From Candidatus Latescibacterota bacterium (GTDB taxonomy: Bacteria > Latescibacterota > UBA2968 > UBA8231), in contig JAJDUT010000009.1 in the NCBI GenBank assembly GCA_022826515.1, forward strand, positions 1 through 64,000: 64,000 bases of DNA. Direction: 5' to 3'. A program made the translations under genes and the position numbers. This document shows, one piece after another, positions 51,914 to 62,504 of the stretch (positions are counted from its first letter, which is position 1; every line of letters starts with the position of its first letter). The notes below the pieces were generated by a model. That model saw only the letters and a program-made list of their open reading frames with translations. It was not told where the DNA came from and ran no database searches.

Positions 51914-53169
51914 GCGGTAGTCCAGTGCAGAAGCGCAGAGCCGTCGTCACGGGCTTGGGGGTCTTAGCGCCCAATGGCAACGACCTGCCAGCGTTCTGGG
52001 ACGCGCTCCTCGCCGGCCGCTCTGGGGTTGGGCCGATCACTAGGTTCGACACTTCCCAACACCGGACTACGATCGCCGCCGAGGTCAAGGGTTTTGACGC
52101 CGAGGCGATTCTGGACCGCAAGGACGTGCGCCGCAACGACGCCTTCACGCACTACGCGATTTGCGTGGCGAGGGAGGCGGCTAGCTGCGCCCGGCTCGAC
52201 ATGGAAGCGGTTGATCCCGAGCGCGTGGGCGTCATTTGGGGCTCGGGCATCGGCGGAATCCAGACCCACGAAGAACAGCACACCATCCTAATGGAAAAAG
52301 GCCCGAGGCGCATCAGTCCGTTCTACGTGCCCATGATGATTTCCGATATGGCCCCGGGCATGATCTCCATGGATTTGGGGGCCAAAGGGCCTAACTACGG
52401 CACGGTGTCGGCCTGTTCGTCGGCGGCCCACGCCCTCGGCGAGTCAGCGCGCAAGATCCAGTACGGGGAAGCCGACGTGATGGTGACCGGCGGCTCAGAA
52501 GCGGCCGTCACGCCCATTTCCATGGCCGGCTTTTCCTCGGCCAAGGCCCTATCGACGCGCAACGACGAGCCTGAGCGGGCCAGTCGGCCCTTTGACGCCG
52601 AGCGCGATGGCTTCGTACTCGGCGAGGGGGCCGGAGCCGTCATCTTGGAGGAATTGGAGCACGCGCAAAGGCGCGGGGCCGAGATCTACGGCGAATTTCT
52701 TGGGCTTGGTTTTACTGCCGACGCCTATCACCAGACGGCGATGGCGCCAGAGGCCGAGGGCGGTGCGCGGGCCATGCGCATTGCGCTGCAGGACGGTGGC
52801 TTGGACCCGGGCGACATCGGGTACGTCAATGCCCACGGCACCTCGACGTCCATGGGCGACCAGCAGGAGACCGCGGCGATCAAGACGGTCTTCGCCGGTC
52901 ACACCGACAGCATGGCCGTAAGTTCGACCAAGTCGATGACTGGGCATCTGTTGGGTGCTGCCGGGGCCATCGAGAGCATCGCCTGCATCATGGCGCTCAA
53001 AAGCGGAGTCCTGCCGCCGACGATCAACTACGAAAACCCCGACCCCGACTGCGACCTCAACTACGTGCCCAACAAAGCGCGCCGCGTGCAGGTGAACTAC
53101 GCCCTCAACAATTCCTTTGGCTTTGGCGGCCACAACGTGGCGCTGGTATTCGGTCGCTTCACTGGCTGA
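51910..53169 (+). CDS. fabF: 3-oxoacyl-[ACP] synthase II
   Basis: A 419-residue condensing enzyme for chain elongation. The Cys-His-His triad is in [23 protein letters not shown] and [15 protein letters not shown]. The GTG start overlaps the acpP stop, giving translational coupling. Confidence 0.96.
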   Translation: MSGSPVQKRRAVVTGLGVLAPNGNDLPAFWDALLAGRSGVGPITRFDTSQHRTTIAAEVKGFDAEAILDRKDVRRNDAFTHYAICVAREAASCARLDMEAVDPERVGVIWGSGIGGIQTHEEQHTILMEKGPRRISPFYVPMMISDMAPGMISMDLGAKGPNYGTVSACSSAAHALGESARKIQYGEADVMVTGGSEAAVTPISMAGFSSAKALSTRNDEPERASRPFDAERDGFVLGEGAGAVILEELEHAQRRGAEIYGEFLGLGFTADAYHQTAMAPEAEGGARAMRIALQDGGLDPGDIGYVNAHGTSTSMGDQQETAAIKTVFAGHTDSMAVSSTKSMTGHLLGAAGAIESIACIMALKSGVLPPTINYENPDPDCDLNYVPNKARRVQVNYALNNSFGFGGHNVALVFGRFTG

Positions 53170-53226
53170 CGCACTTCCCCAGCATCCCCTGTGTACTCCC
53201 CGTGTAAACGAGGTTTTCTTAGGCAG

Positions 53227-53985
53227 ATGAGCTGGATTGCAACGCTTTGGAATCGCCGCAAGTCGGCGGGCGACCTAGAAGATAATACCGCAGATTCGCA
53301 GCACGCGCTCGAAAGGCTGTTGGGCTACCACTTCAAGGACAAGAATCTGTTGGTCAAGGCCCTCAAGCATCGATCGTATGTGTATGCTGAAGAAGGCAGC
53401 GACCGCATCGAGTCGAACGAGCGGCTCGAATTTCTCGGCGACGCCGTGTTGGAGCTGTTGGTCACCGACTACCTCTATCGCCGCTTTGAGGACAAGGGCG
53501 AGGGTGAGTTGACCCAGATGAAGTCGCAGCTAGTCAGCCGCAAGGCGCTGGCGCGCCAAGCGGACTGTCTTGGGTTGGGGGCCTTTGTGTTGCTGAGTGA
53601 GGATGAGCGAGAAGCCAACGGCGGACAGCGGCCGTCGATCCTCTGCGATACCTTGGAGTCGCTGATTGGGGCGATCTATCTCGACGGCGGCTTAGAGGCT
53701 GCCCGCTCCTGTGTTCGGTGCGCGGTGCTGGCGGATTTTCACCAAATAGTCCAACCGGACGAGAACTTCAACTTCAAGAGCAGGTTGCTCGAATACTCGC
53801 AGAGCAAGGGCAATGGCCACCCCCGCTACTTGGTACACGCCGAGCATGGGCCAGACCACGACAAGATCTTCAGCGTCGAAGTGTGCATCACCGGCCAGCG
53901 CATGGGGTGGGGCCAAGGGCGGAGCAAGAAGGAGGCACAGCAGATGGCGGCCAAGGACGCCCTCGATAGTTTGGAAGCGCTCTAA
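53227..53985 (+). CDS. rnc: Ribonuclease III
   Basis: A 252-residue dsRNA endonuclease. The catalytic signature is NERLEFLGDAVLELL, with further acidic residues in DTLESLIGAIYLDGG; the C-terminal dsRNA-binding domain includes GQGRSKKEAQQMAAKDAL. The ATG at 53227 was chosen; a GTG at 53191 would add 12 residues. The gene follows fabF, a common order. Confidence 0.94.
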   Translation: MSWIATLWNRRKSAGDLEDNTADSQHALERLLGYHFKDKNLLVKALKHRSYVYAEEGSDRIESNERLEFLGDAVLELLVTDYLYRRFEDKGEGELTQMKSQLVSRKALARQADCLGLGAFVLLSEDEREANGGQRPSILCDTLESLIGAIYLDGGLEAARSCVRCAVLADFHQIVQPDENFNFKSRLLEYSQSKGNGHPRYLVHAEHGPDHDKIFSVEVCITGQRMGWGQGRSKKEAQQMAAKDALDSLEAL

Positions 53986-54761
53986 TGGGCCTTGCTTGGC
54001 GCGTCGTCGATACGGGTGCGCACTGCGGCGCGTACAATATGGGCGTCGATCAGGTGCTCGCCGCCGACGCAGCCCAAGGCCCGGTACTGCGCTTCTACGG
54101 CTGGAACCCGCCAGCTATCTCCTGCGGCTGGAACCAGCAGCCCGAGCGCGAGGCTAATGTCGAAGCCTGTCGCGTGTTAGGCATTGACGTGGTGCGTCGG
54201 CCCACGGGTGGAAGGGCGGTGTTGCACTGGGAGGAATTGACTTACAGCGTTGCCTGCACTGCGGAGGTATTGGTCTCTGGTGGCGGGATAGAAGCTACGC
54301 ACCGCAAGATCGGCGCGTGTTTGGCCGAGGGGCTACGGCTTTTCGGGGCCCCCGTCGAACTGGAAAGGACTGGTCGTTGCGTTGGCTTGCGGTCGGGGCC
54401 TTGTTTTGGTAGCACGGCGCGCTGGGAGCTCAAGTGCCAGCAGCGCAAGCTGGTCGGCAGCGCGCAGCGGCGCTACGGACGTCGCTTGTTGCAACACGGA
54501 TCAATTTTGCTCGGTCGAGCGCACGAGCGCCTGCCGCAACTTCTGCGGATTGACGAGGACGTGCGGCAAAGATGGACCCGGCAGGTGAGAGCGCACAGCA
54601 CGGATTTGCAGGCCTGTATGGGGCGGCCCATTGACCGGGCCGAGTTAGTCCATTGCTTAGTCGAGGGCTTTAGGCGTCAGCTCGGCGCGAAAATGCGCTG
54701 GGGTGCGCTGGCCGCCGACGAGGTAAGCCGCGCTACGGCTTGGAAAAAGGACAGCGCATGA
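53985..54761 (+). CDS. lipM: Octanoyltransferase LipM (lipoate-protein ligase A fold)
   Basis: A 258-residue protein of the BPL/LplA/LipB superfamily. The [11 protein letters not shown] block and Lys155 ([10 protein letters not shown]) are the superfamily signature. Cys140 in [13 protein letters not shown] lines up with the acyl-accepting Cys of Bacillus LipM, and LLQHGSILL also matches. It should transfer octanoyl from ACP to a target protein, fitting its place behind acpP-fabF. It starts 1 bp inside the rnc stop codon. Confidence 0.85.
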   Translation: MGLAWRVVDTGAHCGAYNMGVDQVLAADAAQGPVLRFYGWNPPAISCGWNQQPEREANVEACRVLGIDVVRRPTGGRAVLHWEELTYSVACTAEVLVSGGGIEATHRKIGACLAEGLRLFGAPVELERTGRCVGLRSGPCFGSTARWELKCQQRKLVGSAQRRYGRRLLQHGSILLGRAHERLPQLLRIDEDVRQRWTRQVRAHSTDLQACMGRPIDRAELVHCLVEGFRRQLGAKMRWGALAADEVSRATAWKKDSA

Positions 54762-55738
54762 TCGCGCAGGATCCCGTGTTAGAAGTTCGCGACTTGCGGA
54801 CTTATTTTCATACGGAAGAGGGCGTCGCCCGTGCCGTCGATGGGGTGTCATTTGCGGTGGGGCGGGGCCAGACGCTGGGGCTGGTCGGCGAAAGCGGCTG
54901 CGGCAAGAGCGTCAGCGCCTTCTCGGTGATGCGCTTGGTGCCCGATCCACCGGGCCGCATTGAGGGCGGACAGATCCTACTCAAGGGGCGCGATTTGCTC
55001 GCGCTGGACGAGGAGGAGATGCGCCGCGTGCGCGGCGACGACATTGCGATGATTTTTCAAGAGCCGATGACGAGTCTCAACCCGGTGCTGACCTGCGGGT
55101 TCCAGATCGCCGAGGCCGTGGTCCTGCACCAGCAGGTTCCCATGCAGGAAGCGCGCGCCCGGGCGATTGAGATGCTGCAACTGGTGGGGATTCCAGCGCC
55201 CGAACAGCGGATCGACGAATATCCTCATCAGCTATCGGGTGGGATGCGCCAGCGGGTGATGATCGCCATGGCGCTGTCGTGCAATCCAGACGTGTTGATT
55301 GCCGACGAGCCGACCACGGCCCTCGACGTGACGATTCAAGCGCAGATCCTCGCGCTGTTGGAGTCGCTACAAGAGTCCCTGCAAATGGCGATTGTGATGA
55401 TCACGCACGACCTCGGGGTGATCGCCGAGACCGCGGACCAAGTGGCGGTCATGTACGCTGGCCAAATCGTCGAATACGCGGAGACGCAATCGCTATTTAC
55501 CCGTCCGCGACACCCATATACGCGCGGTTTGCTGCGCTCGATCCCGCTGCTGGACGCCGAGCAGGAGCGCTTGGACATCATCCCGGGTGTGGTGCCCGAC
55601 GCTCGTGTTTTCCCACCGGGGTGTCGCTTTGCCCCGCGCTGCCCGCTGGCCGACGATCACTGCCGGGCTGAGGCTCCGCCGCTGGAGGAGGTTGAGGCCG
55701 GGCACTGGGCGGGCTGTTGGAAGGCAGGGGACGGATGA
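54758..55738 (+). CDS. Peptide/nickel-type ABC transporter ATPase, OppD/DppD-like
   Basis: A 326-residue ATPase; the ATG at 54758 overlaps the lipM stop (ATGA) behind AAAAAGG. Walker A GESGCGKS, signature [15 protein letters not shown], Walker [15 protein letters not shown], and the C-terminal oligopeptide-transporter domain with the Cys-rich block ([15 protein letters not shown]) are typical of the OppD family. The permeases and binding protein are not in this window. It overlaps the next ATPase gene by 4 bp. Confidence 0.9.
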   Translation: MIAQDPVLEVRDLRTYFHTEEGVARAVDGVSFAVGRGQTLGLVGESGCGKSVSAFSVMRLVPDPPGRIEGGQILLKGRDLLALDEEEMRRVRGDDIAMIFQEPMTSLNPVLTCGFQIAEAVVLHQQVPMQEARARAIEMLQLVGIPAPEQRIDEYPHQLSGGMRQRVMIAMALSCNPDVLIADEPTTALDVTIQAQILALLESLQESLQMAIVMITHDLGVIAETADQVAVMYAGQIVEYAETQSLFTRPRHPYTRGLLRSIPLLDAEQERLDIIPGVVPDARVFPPGCRFAPRCPLADDHCRAEAPPLEEVEAGHWAGCWKAGDG

Positions 55739-56763
55739 GCCAAGCTGCGCCCTTGGTCGAGGTCAAGGGCCTTAAAAAATACTTTCCCGTGCGCGAGGGG
55801 TTTTGGGGCCGGGTGCAGGCCCACGTCAAGGCTGTCGATGGGGTCGATCTGGCGATTGGACGCGGCGAGACCTTGGGCGTGGTCGGCGAGAGCGGTTGCG
55901 GCAAGACCACGCTGGGCCGGCTCATGCTGCGGCTAATTGAAGCTACAGCCGGGCAGGTGCGCTTTGCCGGGGCTGACCTGTTGGAGTTGAGCAAAGAGAA
56001 CATGCGGCGGCAGCGGCGGGACATGCAGATTATCTTCCAAGACCCGTATGCGTCGCTCAACCCGCGGATGACGGTGGGCGGCATCATCGGCGAGGCCCTG
56101 AAGGTTCACGGGCTGGCCGAGCGCGCCGAATTGGACGAGCGGGTGGGGGAGTTGCTGGAGATGGTCGGGTTGCCGGCGGATTGCGCGCGGCGCTACCCGC
56201 ACGAGTTTTCCGGCGGCCAGCGCCAGCGCATTGGCATTGCCCGCGCCTTGGCGGTGCGGCCGCAGTTTATCGTCGCCGACGAGCCCGTGTCCGCGCTGGA
56301 CGTTTCAGTGCAGGCCCAGATCATCAACTTGCTGCAAGACCTACAGCGCGATTTGGGCTTAACGTATATGTTTATTGCCCACGACTTGAGCGTGGTGCGT
56401 CACATTTCGGATCGGGTGGCCGTGATGTACCTGGGGCGCATAGTCGAGGTGGCGGCGCGCGATCAGCTCTACCGCCAGCCGTCCCATCCCTACACGCGCG
56501 CGCTGTTGGCGGCTGTGCCCGCGCCCGATCCGCGGACTAAGCGGCAGCGCGTCCTGTTGGAGGGCGACGCGCCCAATCCAGCGGCCGTGCCCTCGGGCTG
56601 CGCCTTTCACCCGCGCTGTCCGGAGCGCGAGGCAATCTGCACCCGCGTGGTGCCGCACCTCGTCGATTTGGGCGGGGGGCACTGTACGGCCTGTCTGCTT
56701 CGCTATCCCGCGGAGCTAAAAAATCGGCTGGTTGCCGAGTCTAACAAAAAAAACGCAAGATAG
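55735..56763 (+). CDS. Peptide/nickel-type ABC transporter ATPase, OppF/DppF-like
   Basis: A 342-residue ATPase, partner of the preceding one. Walker A is [13 protein letters not shown], followed by [14 protein letters not shown], signature [15 protein letters not shown], Walker [15 protein letters not shown] and a C-terminal Cys-rich block ([15 protein letters not shown]). The two ATPases would power an oligopeptide importer whose membrane parts must be encoded elsewhere. Confidence 0.9.
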   Translation: MSQAAPLVEVKGLKKYFPVREGFWGRVQAHVKAVDGVDLAIGRGETLGVVGESGCGKTTLGRLMLRLIEATAGQVRFAGADLLELSKENMRRQRRDMQIIFQDPYASLNPRMTVGGIIGEALKVHGLAERAELDERVGELLEMVGLPADCARRYPHEFSGGQRQRIGIARALAVRPQFIVADEPVSALDVSVQAQIINLLQDLQRDLGLTYMFIAHDLSVVRHISDRVAVMYLGRIVEVAARDQLYRQPSHPYTRALLAAVPAPDPRTKRQRVLLEGDAPNPAAVPSGCAFHPRCPEREAICTRVVPHLVDLGGGHCTACLLRYPAELKNRLVAESNKKNAR

Positions 56764-56780
56764 CAGGAGAACTATAGCTT

Positions 56781-58604
56781 ATGATGACTTTGTTGCGCCA
56801 AAAGACGGGGCTCGTTTTGTGGTTTGTGATATTCGCCTTCATCGGCTTAATCGTCGTCGAATGGGGGGCCGACTACTCGGGTGCGGGCACCAGCGCCGCC
56901 AGCGATGCGGTCGGCGTGGTCAATGGCGAGACCATTTCGCTCCAAGAGTTCCAAGACGCGCTGCGGCGGATAGCGCGCCAGATGCCGCAGGAGCAGCGCA
57001 CCGATCAGGCCCTGCTCGTGCAGCAGGTGTGGGACTACTACGTCCGCGAGATCATTCTGACCCAAGAGTACGAGCGCTTGGGCTTTGAGATAACTGACGG
57101 GGAAATCGCCTTTTACACGCGGAGTAACCCCCCGCAGGCCGTGCGCGAATTCGAGACGTTTCAAACCGATGGCGCATTTGACATGGATAAGTACGCCCAG
57201 TTCATCGGCAATCCGGCCATTCTCAGCGACCCCAACAACCAAGCCTTAGTCCTGTGGATCGAGAGCACGATTGAGCGGCAATTGCTCGAGTACCGGCTAC
57301 AGCGGATGCTGCGAGGCACCGCGCAGGTGAGTCCCAATGAGGCGCATCAGCACTTTGCCGAGGCCAACGAAAAGGTGCGCATCGAATACGCATTTGCGCC
57401 TAGCGACGCTGCGGATGACGAGATTGAGATAACCGACGAAGATTTGGCGGCCTATTATCAAGAAAACGTGGCCGACTACGAGCACCCCGATCAGGTAAAG
57501 CTGGAATACGTGCGCTTCCTCAAGGTGGCTAGCGCTGAGGATTCGCTGGAGACCAAAAAAGAGATCAGTCGCCTGCGCCAAGAGATCGAGGCCGGTGAGG
57601 ATTTTGCCGAGTTGGCTGGGGTGGTTTCCGACGATGAGGGATCCGCCGCCCGAGGTGGGGACCTCGGTTTTTTTGGTCGTGGTCAGATGGTCGCGCCCTT
57701 TGAGGAAGCCGCCTTTGCCTTGGCACCTGGCGAGCTTTCCGAGCCGGTGCAGACGCGTTATGGTTGGCATCTGATCAAGGTGGAAGAACGCTTGGAGGAA
57801 GAAAGCGGTGGGGAGAGGGTACATGCCCGCCACATCCTGCTCAGATACCAGCCCTCGCGCACGACTGAAGATAGCCTGCGCAGCCGGGCCGAGGTGTTCC
57901 AAGAGCAGGCCACAGCCGAGGGATTTGCGGCCACGCTCGCAGCCTCTGACACCGAGGCGACGCCCACGAATTTCCTGCGCAAGAGCCAAGCCGTGCCGGG
58001 CATCAGCGCGAACACCACGTGGCTCGTCAACTGGTTTTTTGAACAGGAGCCAGGGGCCGTCAGTCAGGTTGTCGAGGACGACTCGGGGCTGTGGGTGGCG
58101 CAGCTAGTGGCTAAACGTCCTGAGGGCATAGCACCCTTGGACGAGCTAAAGGGCCGACTTGAGCCGTTGGTGCGCGCGCGCAAAAAGGCCGAGCGCGCTG
58201 CCGCCCAGCTAGAGGCCGTGCGGCGAGAAGTAGGAGCCGGGGCCACCTTGGCGCAGGCTGCGCAAAATGTTGGGGTGGAGTTCCACTCGCCCGAGGCTTT
58301 TGCACGCACCGAATCGGTGGAGGGTCTAGGTCGTGCTAACGCGGTGATCGGCGCGGCCTTCCGCTTGGAAAAGGGCCGACTTAGCGAAGTGATCGAGGTC
58401 GCCGAGGGCAGCAAGCGCGGGGCGTACTTGCTGAAGCTGCTGGAGAAGACGCCGGTAGATGAGGAGCAATTCGCCGCGCAGCGCGAGCAAGTAGTAGCCC
58501 AGCTTCAGGCCCAGCGCGAGCAGGAGGCCGTGCAGAACTGGTTCGCGCACCTGTACGACACGGCCGAGATCGAGGACAACAGACATCGCTTTTTCACGTT
58601 TTAG
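56781..58604 (+). CDS. Membrane-anchored peptidyl-prolyl isomerase, PpiD/SurA-like
   Basis: A 607-residue protein with one N-terminal membrane helix ([18 protein letters not shown]) and a SurA_N-like chaperone region ([21 protein letters not shown]). A PpiC-type parvulin domain lies at about residues 235-340 ([45 protein letters not shown] end), followed by a second degenerate parvulin-like region ([11 protein letters not shown]). This is the PpiD architecture of a periplasmic chaperone near the Sec exit. Confidence 0.85.
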   Translation: MMTLLRQKTGLVLWFVIFAFIGLIVVEWGADYSGAGTSAASDAVGVVNGETISLQEFQDALRRIARQMPQEQRTDQALLVQQVWDYYVREIILTQEYERLGFEITDGEIAFYTRSNPPQAVREFETFQTDGAFDMDKYAQFIGNPAILSDPNNQALVLWIESTIERQLLEYRLQRMLRGTAQVSPNEAHQHFAEANEKVRIEYAFAPSDAADDEIEITDEDLAAYYQENVADYEHPDQVKLEYVRFLKVASAEDSLETKKEISRLRQEIEAGEDFAELAGVVSDDEGSAARGGDLGFFGRGQMVAPFEEAAFALAPGELSEPVQTRYGWHLIKVEERLEEESGGERVHARHILLRYQPSRTTEDSLRSRAEVFQEQATAEGFAATLAASDTEATPTNFLRKSQAVPGISANTTWLVNWFFEQEPGAVSQVVEDDSGLWVAQLVAKRPEGIAPLDELKGRLEPLVRARKKAERAAAQLEAVRREVGAGATLAQAAQNVGVEFHSPEAFARTESVEGLGRANAVIGAAFRLEKGRLSEVIEVAEGSKRGAYLLKLLEKTPVDEEQFAAQREQVVAQLQAQREQEAVQNWFAHLYDTAEIEDNRHRFFTF

Positions 58605-58618
58605 ATTGGAGAGGAATC

Positions 58619-59530
58619 ATGTCAGCAGCACCGGGACAAACGCAAATCGGCTTTATCGGCTTGGGGATCATGGGCGCGCCCATGGCCCAGAACCTGCTCA
58701 AAGCCGGTTATCAACTCAATGTGTACAACCGCAGCGACCGGCCGCGCGTTGACGAGGTGGTCGCAGCCGGCGGCGTGCGCGTCGGCTCGCCCAAGGAGGC
58801 GGCGACGGGTGCGGATGTCATCATCAGCATCGTCACGGATACGCCCGATATGGAGGCGGTACTCGTGGGCGAGGAGGGTGCGATTAACGGAGCTAAAGAG
58901 GGCGCGGTCGTCATCGATATGAGCACGGTGTCGCCCAAAGTCACCCGCGAAGTGGCCGCGGCCTTGCAGGAGCGGGGCGTGGCCATGCTCGACGCGCCGG
59001 TCAGCGGCGGGGATGTGGGCGCGATTAACGGCACCCTGTCGATCATGGTCGGCGGCGACGAGGCTGTCTTTAACCAGTGCCTGCCGGTCTTTGAGGCGAT
59101 GGGTACTAACATCAATTTAATTGGTTCCAATGGCGCTGGTCAGACGACTAAGCTCTGCAACCAGATCGCGGTTTCGGTCAACAACATGGCTATGGCCGAG
59201 GCCCTGATGCTGGCGGCGACTTCTGACTTGGACGTGCAAAAGGTCATCGACGCCATTAGCGGAGGAGCGGCTGGCTCTTGGCAGTTGAGCAACTTAGGTC
59301 CGCGCATTGCCGCTGGCGATTTTGACCCGGGCTTCATGGTCTATTTGCAGCAAAAGGACCTGCGGTTGGTGTTGCAGGCGGCCAATGATGTCAAGCTGGC
59401 CCTGCCGGCCGTGAGTATCGCCCACCAGTTTTTCAACATCGTCGAGCGCGCTGGTTGTGCCGAAGAGGGGACTCAGGCACTGATCAAGGCCTACGAGGCC
59501 CAGGCCGACAGACAAGCACGGGCCGAGTAG
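58619..59530 (+). CDS. NAD(P)-dependent beta-hydroxyacid dehydrogenase, GarR/3-hydroxyisobutyrate type
   Basis: A 303-residue enzyme with the N-terminal GFIGLGIMGAPMAQNLLKAG NAD-binding motif, the substrate-binding block DAPVSGGDVGA, and the catalytic Lys in GAGQTTKLCNQI. Relatives are tartronate semialdehyde reductase and 3-hydroxyisobutyrate dehydrogenase; the sequence alone does not decide between them. It lies 14 bp after ppiD with GGAGAGG upstream. Confidence 0.88.
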   Translation: MSAAPGQTQIGFIGLGIMGAPMAQNLLKAGYQLNVYNRSDRPRVDEVVAAGGVRVGSPKEAATGADVIISIVTDTPDMEAVLVGEEGAINGAKEGAVVIDMSTVSPKVTREVAAALQERGVAMLDAPVSGGDVGAINGTLSIMVGGDEAVFNQCLPVFEAMGTNINLIGSNGAGQTTKLCNQIAVSVNNMAMAEALMLAATSDLDVQKVIDAISGGAAGSWQLSNLGPRIAAGDFDPGFMVYLQQKDLRLVLQAANDVKLALPAVSIAHQFFNIVERAGCAEEGTQALIKAYEAQADRQARAE

Positions 59531-59549
59531 CCCTCCGAGGTTGGTGTCG

Positions 59550-60341
59550 GTGCAACTCGCACTGAAAAAAGTTGGGGTGCTGCCGCGCGACCAGGATTTG
59601 GACTATCCGGTCGCGGAAGTGCGTGACCTATTTGATCCGCATGGGATCGCTGTGTGCTTTATCGAGGGGGATGAGCACCCGGACGATTTGGACTTGGTCG
59701 TTGCGCTCGGCGGTGACGGCACAGTGCTGCGCGCTTTTGCTCGGTTTCCGCAGCGGCCGGTGCTGGCGATCAATTTTGGCACTGTCGGTTTCTTGACCGC
59801 TGGGGACCGCAAGGACTTGGCGCGCATCGTCCAACTCTTAGTCGATGGCCAGTACTTTGTCAGCGAACGCTTGGTGCTCTCTTGCCGCCATCCCTGCGGC
59901 GAGAGTCTGGTCTTCAACGAGGTGACCTTGCGGGCGCATCACAAAATGCTCTCGACGGACGTCTTTGTTGACGACGCCAAAATTCGCACCATTCGCGGCG
60001 ATGGCGTGGTGGTTGGCACGCCGACGGGCAGCACTGGGCTATTGCTGTCGATGGGTGCGCCGCTGGTCATGCCGGAAGTGCGCTGCATGTTGCTCGACGG
60101 TATTAACGAATACAACTTCACGTCGCGGACCTTGATTTTGCCGGCTGAGAAACGGGTGCGGTTGCGCGTCAGCTCCGAAACCGTGGACAGCCAAGTGGCG
60201 CTCATTGCCGATGGTCACGAGATATGCAGCTTAGCTCCCGAGCAGGAGGTGTACGTCGGTCAAGCTGCACACACGGCGCGGTTGATATATCTCGACGATA
60301 ATTACTTTTTTCACAACTTGTCTGAGAAACTTTCTTGGTAA
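59550..60341 (+). CDS. nadK: NAD kinase
   Basis: A 263-residue enzyme that phosphorylates NAD to NADP. The GGDGT motif (VVALGGDGTVLRAF), the NFGTVGFLT block, NEVTLR and GVVVGTPTGSTGLLLSMG are all present. A TTG at 59541 and GTGs at 59544 and 59550 are possible starts; the GTG at 59550 is best placed after GAGG. It is the last gene before the terminator at 60397. Confidence 0.92.
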   Translation: MQLALKKVGVLPRDQDLDYPVAEVRDLFDPHGIAVCFIEGDEHPDDLDLVVALGGDGTVLRAFARFPQRPVLAINFGTVGFLTAGDRKDLARIVQLLVDGQYFVSERLVLSCRHPCGESLVFNEVTLRAHHKMLSTDVFVDDAKIRTIRGDGVVVGTPTGSTGLLLSMGAPLVMPEVRCMLLDGINEYNFTSRTLILPAEKRVRLRVSSETVDSQVALIADGHEICSLAPEQEVYVGQAAHTARLIYLDDNYFFHNLSEKLSW

Positions 60342-60396
60342 GGTTACATCTCGCACAGCAGATAGCTATACTGAAGGTTAATCGAGTCAGATCCAG

Positions 60397-60422
60397 CATC
60401 GAAGAAACTTCGGTGTTTTTTT
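60397..60422 (+). terminator. Rho-independent terminator after nadK
   Basis: An 8-bp stem CATCGAAG/CTTCGGTG (one G-T pair) with loop AAA is followed by seven T. It marks the end of the housekeeping run and the start of an AT-rich accessory operon. A possible -10 (TATACT) just upstream leaves open an attenuator role for that operon. Confidence 0.8.
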
Positions 60423-60460
60423 ATTCATCTGTTATTTTTAAGTAAGTATAGGAGGATACC

Positions 60461-61147
60461 ATGCCAATTTGGATTCCTATTTTGATAATAGCCGGTTCTG
60501 CTCTATTCGGCGCGGCTGTTGGTGCCATTGTTGAGGATATTATAGAAGCTCTTGAGGGCAAGAAACTCGCTGTGTTTGGGGAGCGTGGGGTTGGAAAAAC
60601 TGTATTAATTAACTTTCTTACCAAAGGTAAGCTATCGGAAGAGTATACCCAGACCCTCGATCCAGAAAAGACCGAGGCCAACGATTTCGAGCTCGAAGAT
60701 TTGAGGCTGAGAATTAAGGAGTCTATAGATATGCCTGGAGATCCTGATTTTTATGCCGACTGGAAAAAATTATCACAAGATGTAGATGTTGTGCTGTATC
60801 TTCTGCGGGCGGATAAGTTACTGGTAGGCGATAAACGCACTGAAGAACGTGTTAAGCGGGATATAGGTCAAATTGGGAAATGGCTGAAGGAATCTCCCAA
60901 AGAGTTTCCTTTGTTTGTCATAGGGACTCATTGCGATCTTACTACTCCAGACTTAACGAGATTGCCAGAAGATAAGATAGGAGATTATGGGGACAAACTG
61001 CGTGGAATGCCTATTTTCCGAGAAATTGCATTACGCAGTGGGGGCAGGAGTAAGGTAAGGTTCGTTTTCGGCAGCTTGAAATCGAAGAATACAACAGAAT
61101 GTCTGGTATATCAAATAATTGATCAGGTGGTAAATCACAATGGCTGA
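60461..61147 (+). CDS. Membrane-anchored P-loop GTPase, first gene of an accessory operon
   Basis: A 228-residue protein with GGAGG before the ATG. Residues 4-25 form an N-terminal membrane helix (WIPILIIAGSALFGAAVGAIV). The GTPase core follows: G1 GERGVGKT (40-47), G3 DMPG (90-93), and a G4-like THCD (156-159) in place of the usual NKxD, so nucleotide specificity may be relaxed. It resembles small dynamin/IRG-like or ribosome-type GTPases but is short and lacks a helical stalk. It overlaps the next gene by 8 bp. Base composition is markedly lower in GC than the genes to its left, as expected for horizontally acquired DNA. Confidence 0.72.
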   Translation: MPIWIPILIIAGSALFGAAVGAIVEDIIEALEGKKLAVFGERGVGKTVLINFLTKGKLSEEYTQTLDPEKTEANDFELEDLRLRIKESIDMPGDPDFYADWKKLSQDVDVVLYLLRADKLLVGDKRTEERVKRDIGQIGKWLKESPKEFPLFVIGTHCDLTTPDLTRLPEDKIGDYGDKLRGMPIFREIALRSGGRSKVRFVFGSLKSKNTTECLVYQIIDQVVNHNG

Positions 61148-61652
61148 CCTCGACCTATCCTTCCGTGCCCAAAGCCTAGATAACCAGTCTCCTGATCCTG
61201 CGGAGATCAACAATCGACGTCTTACGGAAGAGAATGTGGATGAACGCCAAGAATTGGCTCAAAAAATATCAAGAGTTTCTTTAGATGGAACCCAAGTCTT
61301 CTCAGAAGGTTCGCATGTTGTGTCTTTACATCACGATGAATTCCTCTTGAAGACACCTTCGGATCAGTTGGACGATGCAGGTAGAACAGCACCACTGCTT
61401 TGCTATGGCCATGTGCCTGAAGATCCACAGGAGTCGTGGCCTAGTGAGGTCGTAACGGCTGTAGTCGGCTTTGCCGAGCGTATCGGTAGAACAATTTCAG
61501 GCGAGAGCCAAAAAAAAGCTCATCATGGTGTCGAGGCTATAGTAAAAAAAAAGCGGAAAGACAGAAGTCGTCGAAAGGTACTGTTGTGGAGCGCCTTTTT
61601 GGCCGTTCTAAGCGTCGTAGCAGTCGTTTTGTGGATCCTGTTCAAAAAGTAA
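61140..61652 (+). CDS. Tail-anchored membrane protein of unknown function
   Basis: A 170-residue protein. The N-terminal 130 residues are hydrophilic without a recognised domain. A strongly basic patch (KKKRKDRSRRK) precedes a single C-terminal membrane helix (VLLWSAFLAVLSVVAVVLWIL) ending in KK, which is tail-anchor topology. The gene overlaps the GTPase gene by 8 bp, so the two products are likely made together and may meet at the inner membrane. Confidence 0.62.
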   Translation: MADLDLSFRAQSLDNQSPDPAEINNRRLTEENVDERQELAQKISRVSLDGTQVFSEGSHVVSLHHDEFLLKTPSDQLDDAGRTAPLLCYGHVPEDPQESWPSEVVTAVVGFAERIGRTISGESQKKAHHGVEAIVKKKRKDRSRRKVLLWSAFLAVLSVVAVVLWILFKK

Positions 61653-61672
61653 CGAAATCTGGAGAAGAAACT

Positions 61673-62440
61673 GTGAACAATAAAGATATCGAATGGCCAA
61701 AAGATCCCTATCGCCGCAAAACTGTGCTGGTGCTGAATGAGCAAGATATCGACGCTTTAGAATATGAAGAGGGTGGAGTAGAGATCCTGCTCAATGAAGA
61801 AATGTACATCCTCCCTTCTTCTTCGCAGCATTCCAATCCAGTCGTACAAAATCTGTTCAACAGTGGAATTGCGCGGCCAGGAGCTGTGCTGGTCCAAAGC
61901 CCCTTCGATAAGGATTTGTACCAAAACTCGAAGCAGGCGGTGGAACTTTTTGCTCTGGATAGGCACATGTACTTGTCCCAACTGCGTAGCCACCTAGGTG
62001 CCCGAGAGGTTCGGGTAGAGCAGGTTGAGATCAAAAGTACCGGGGGTAAGAAAACCTTCTCTGTTGAAGGCAACGTACTCGGGAAGGTCGGTGGAGGTAC
62101 AAAAGTAGAAGATCAAGAGTTGGATTCGTTCCTAAGCCGCCTGAACTTGATAGACAAATTTGAGGGGGGTTCACCAGACATGTTAGCAGCGAGACAACTC
62201 CTGAACCGGACGGGATTAATTAGCGACGCCAATATACGCTCACTTCTTGAGTTGCGTCAAAATCCCAGCAACCCGCTCAAAAGCCGAAAACTCCACTTTA
62301 ACATGACGAGCGAAACACAACGCAACCTTAATGTACTAGCCAGCTTTAATAAACCTATCTTCTTGTCCTTGGAAGCCGACTATGACCGCCATATACGCGA
62401 ACAAACAGAGTTTACGCTCACTACCAAGGTAGATTTTTGA
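61673..62440 (+). CDS. Protein of unknown function in the GTPase operon
   Basis: A 255-residue soluble protein. The GTG at 61673 is preceded by GGAG at 8-nt spacing; an in-frame GTG at 61586 would overlap the previous gene by 67 bp and is less likely. There is no signal peptide or membrane helix. The middle contains a Gly-rich beta segment (TGGKKTFSVEGNVLGKVGGG), followed by helices (MLAARQLLNRTGL, ANIRSLLELRQ) and a C-terminal beta stretch. I recognise no family. It stands 20 bp after the tail-anchored gene and 64 bp before the next. Confidence 0.6.
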   Translation: MNNKDIEWPKDPYRRKTVLVLNEQDIDALEYEEGGVEILLNEEMYILPSSSQHSNPVVQNLFNSGIARPGAVLVQSPFDKDLYQNSKQAVELFALDRHMYLSQLRSHLGAREVRVEQVEIKSTGGKKTFSVEGNVLGKVGGGTKVEDQELDSFLSRLNLIDKFEGGSPDMLAARQLLNRTGLISDANIRSLLELRQNPSNPLKSRKLHFNMTSETQRNLNVLASFNKPIFLSLEADYDRHIREQTEFTLTTKVDF

Positions 62441-62504
62441 AAGAAGTTACAGAGAAGAAGACATGGCAATGGAAGTTTCGGATATTGGTAGGAGGCAAGA
62501 ACGC

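Noticed and set aside
61586..61672. Earlier GTG start for the third gene of the GTPase operon
   Set aside because: It would overlap the tail-anchored gene by 67 bp and has no ribosome-binding site, while 61673 does.
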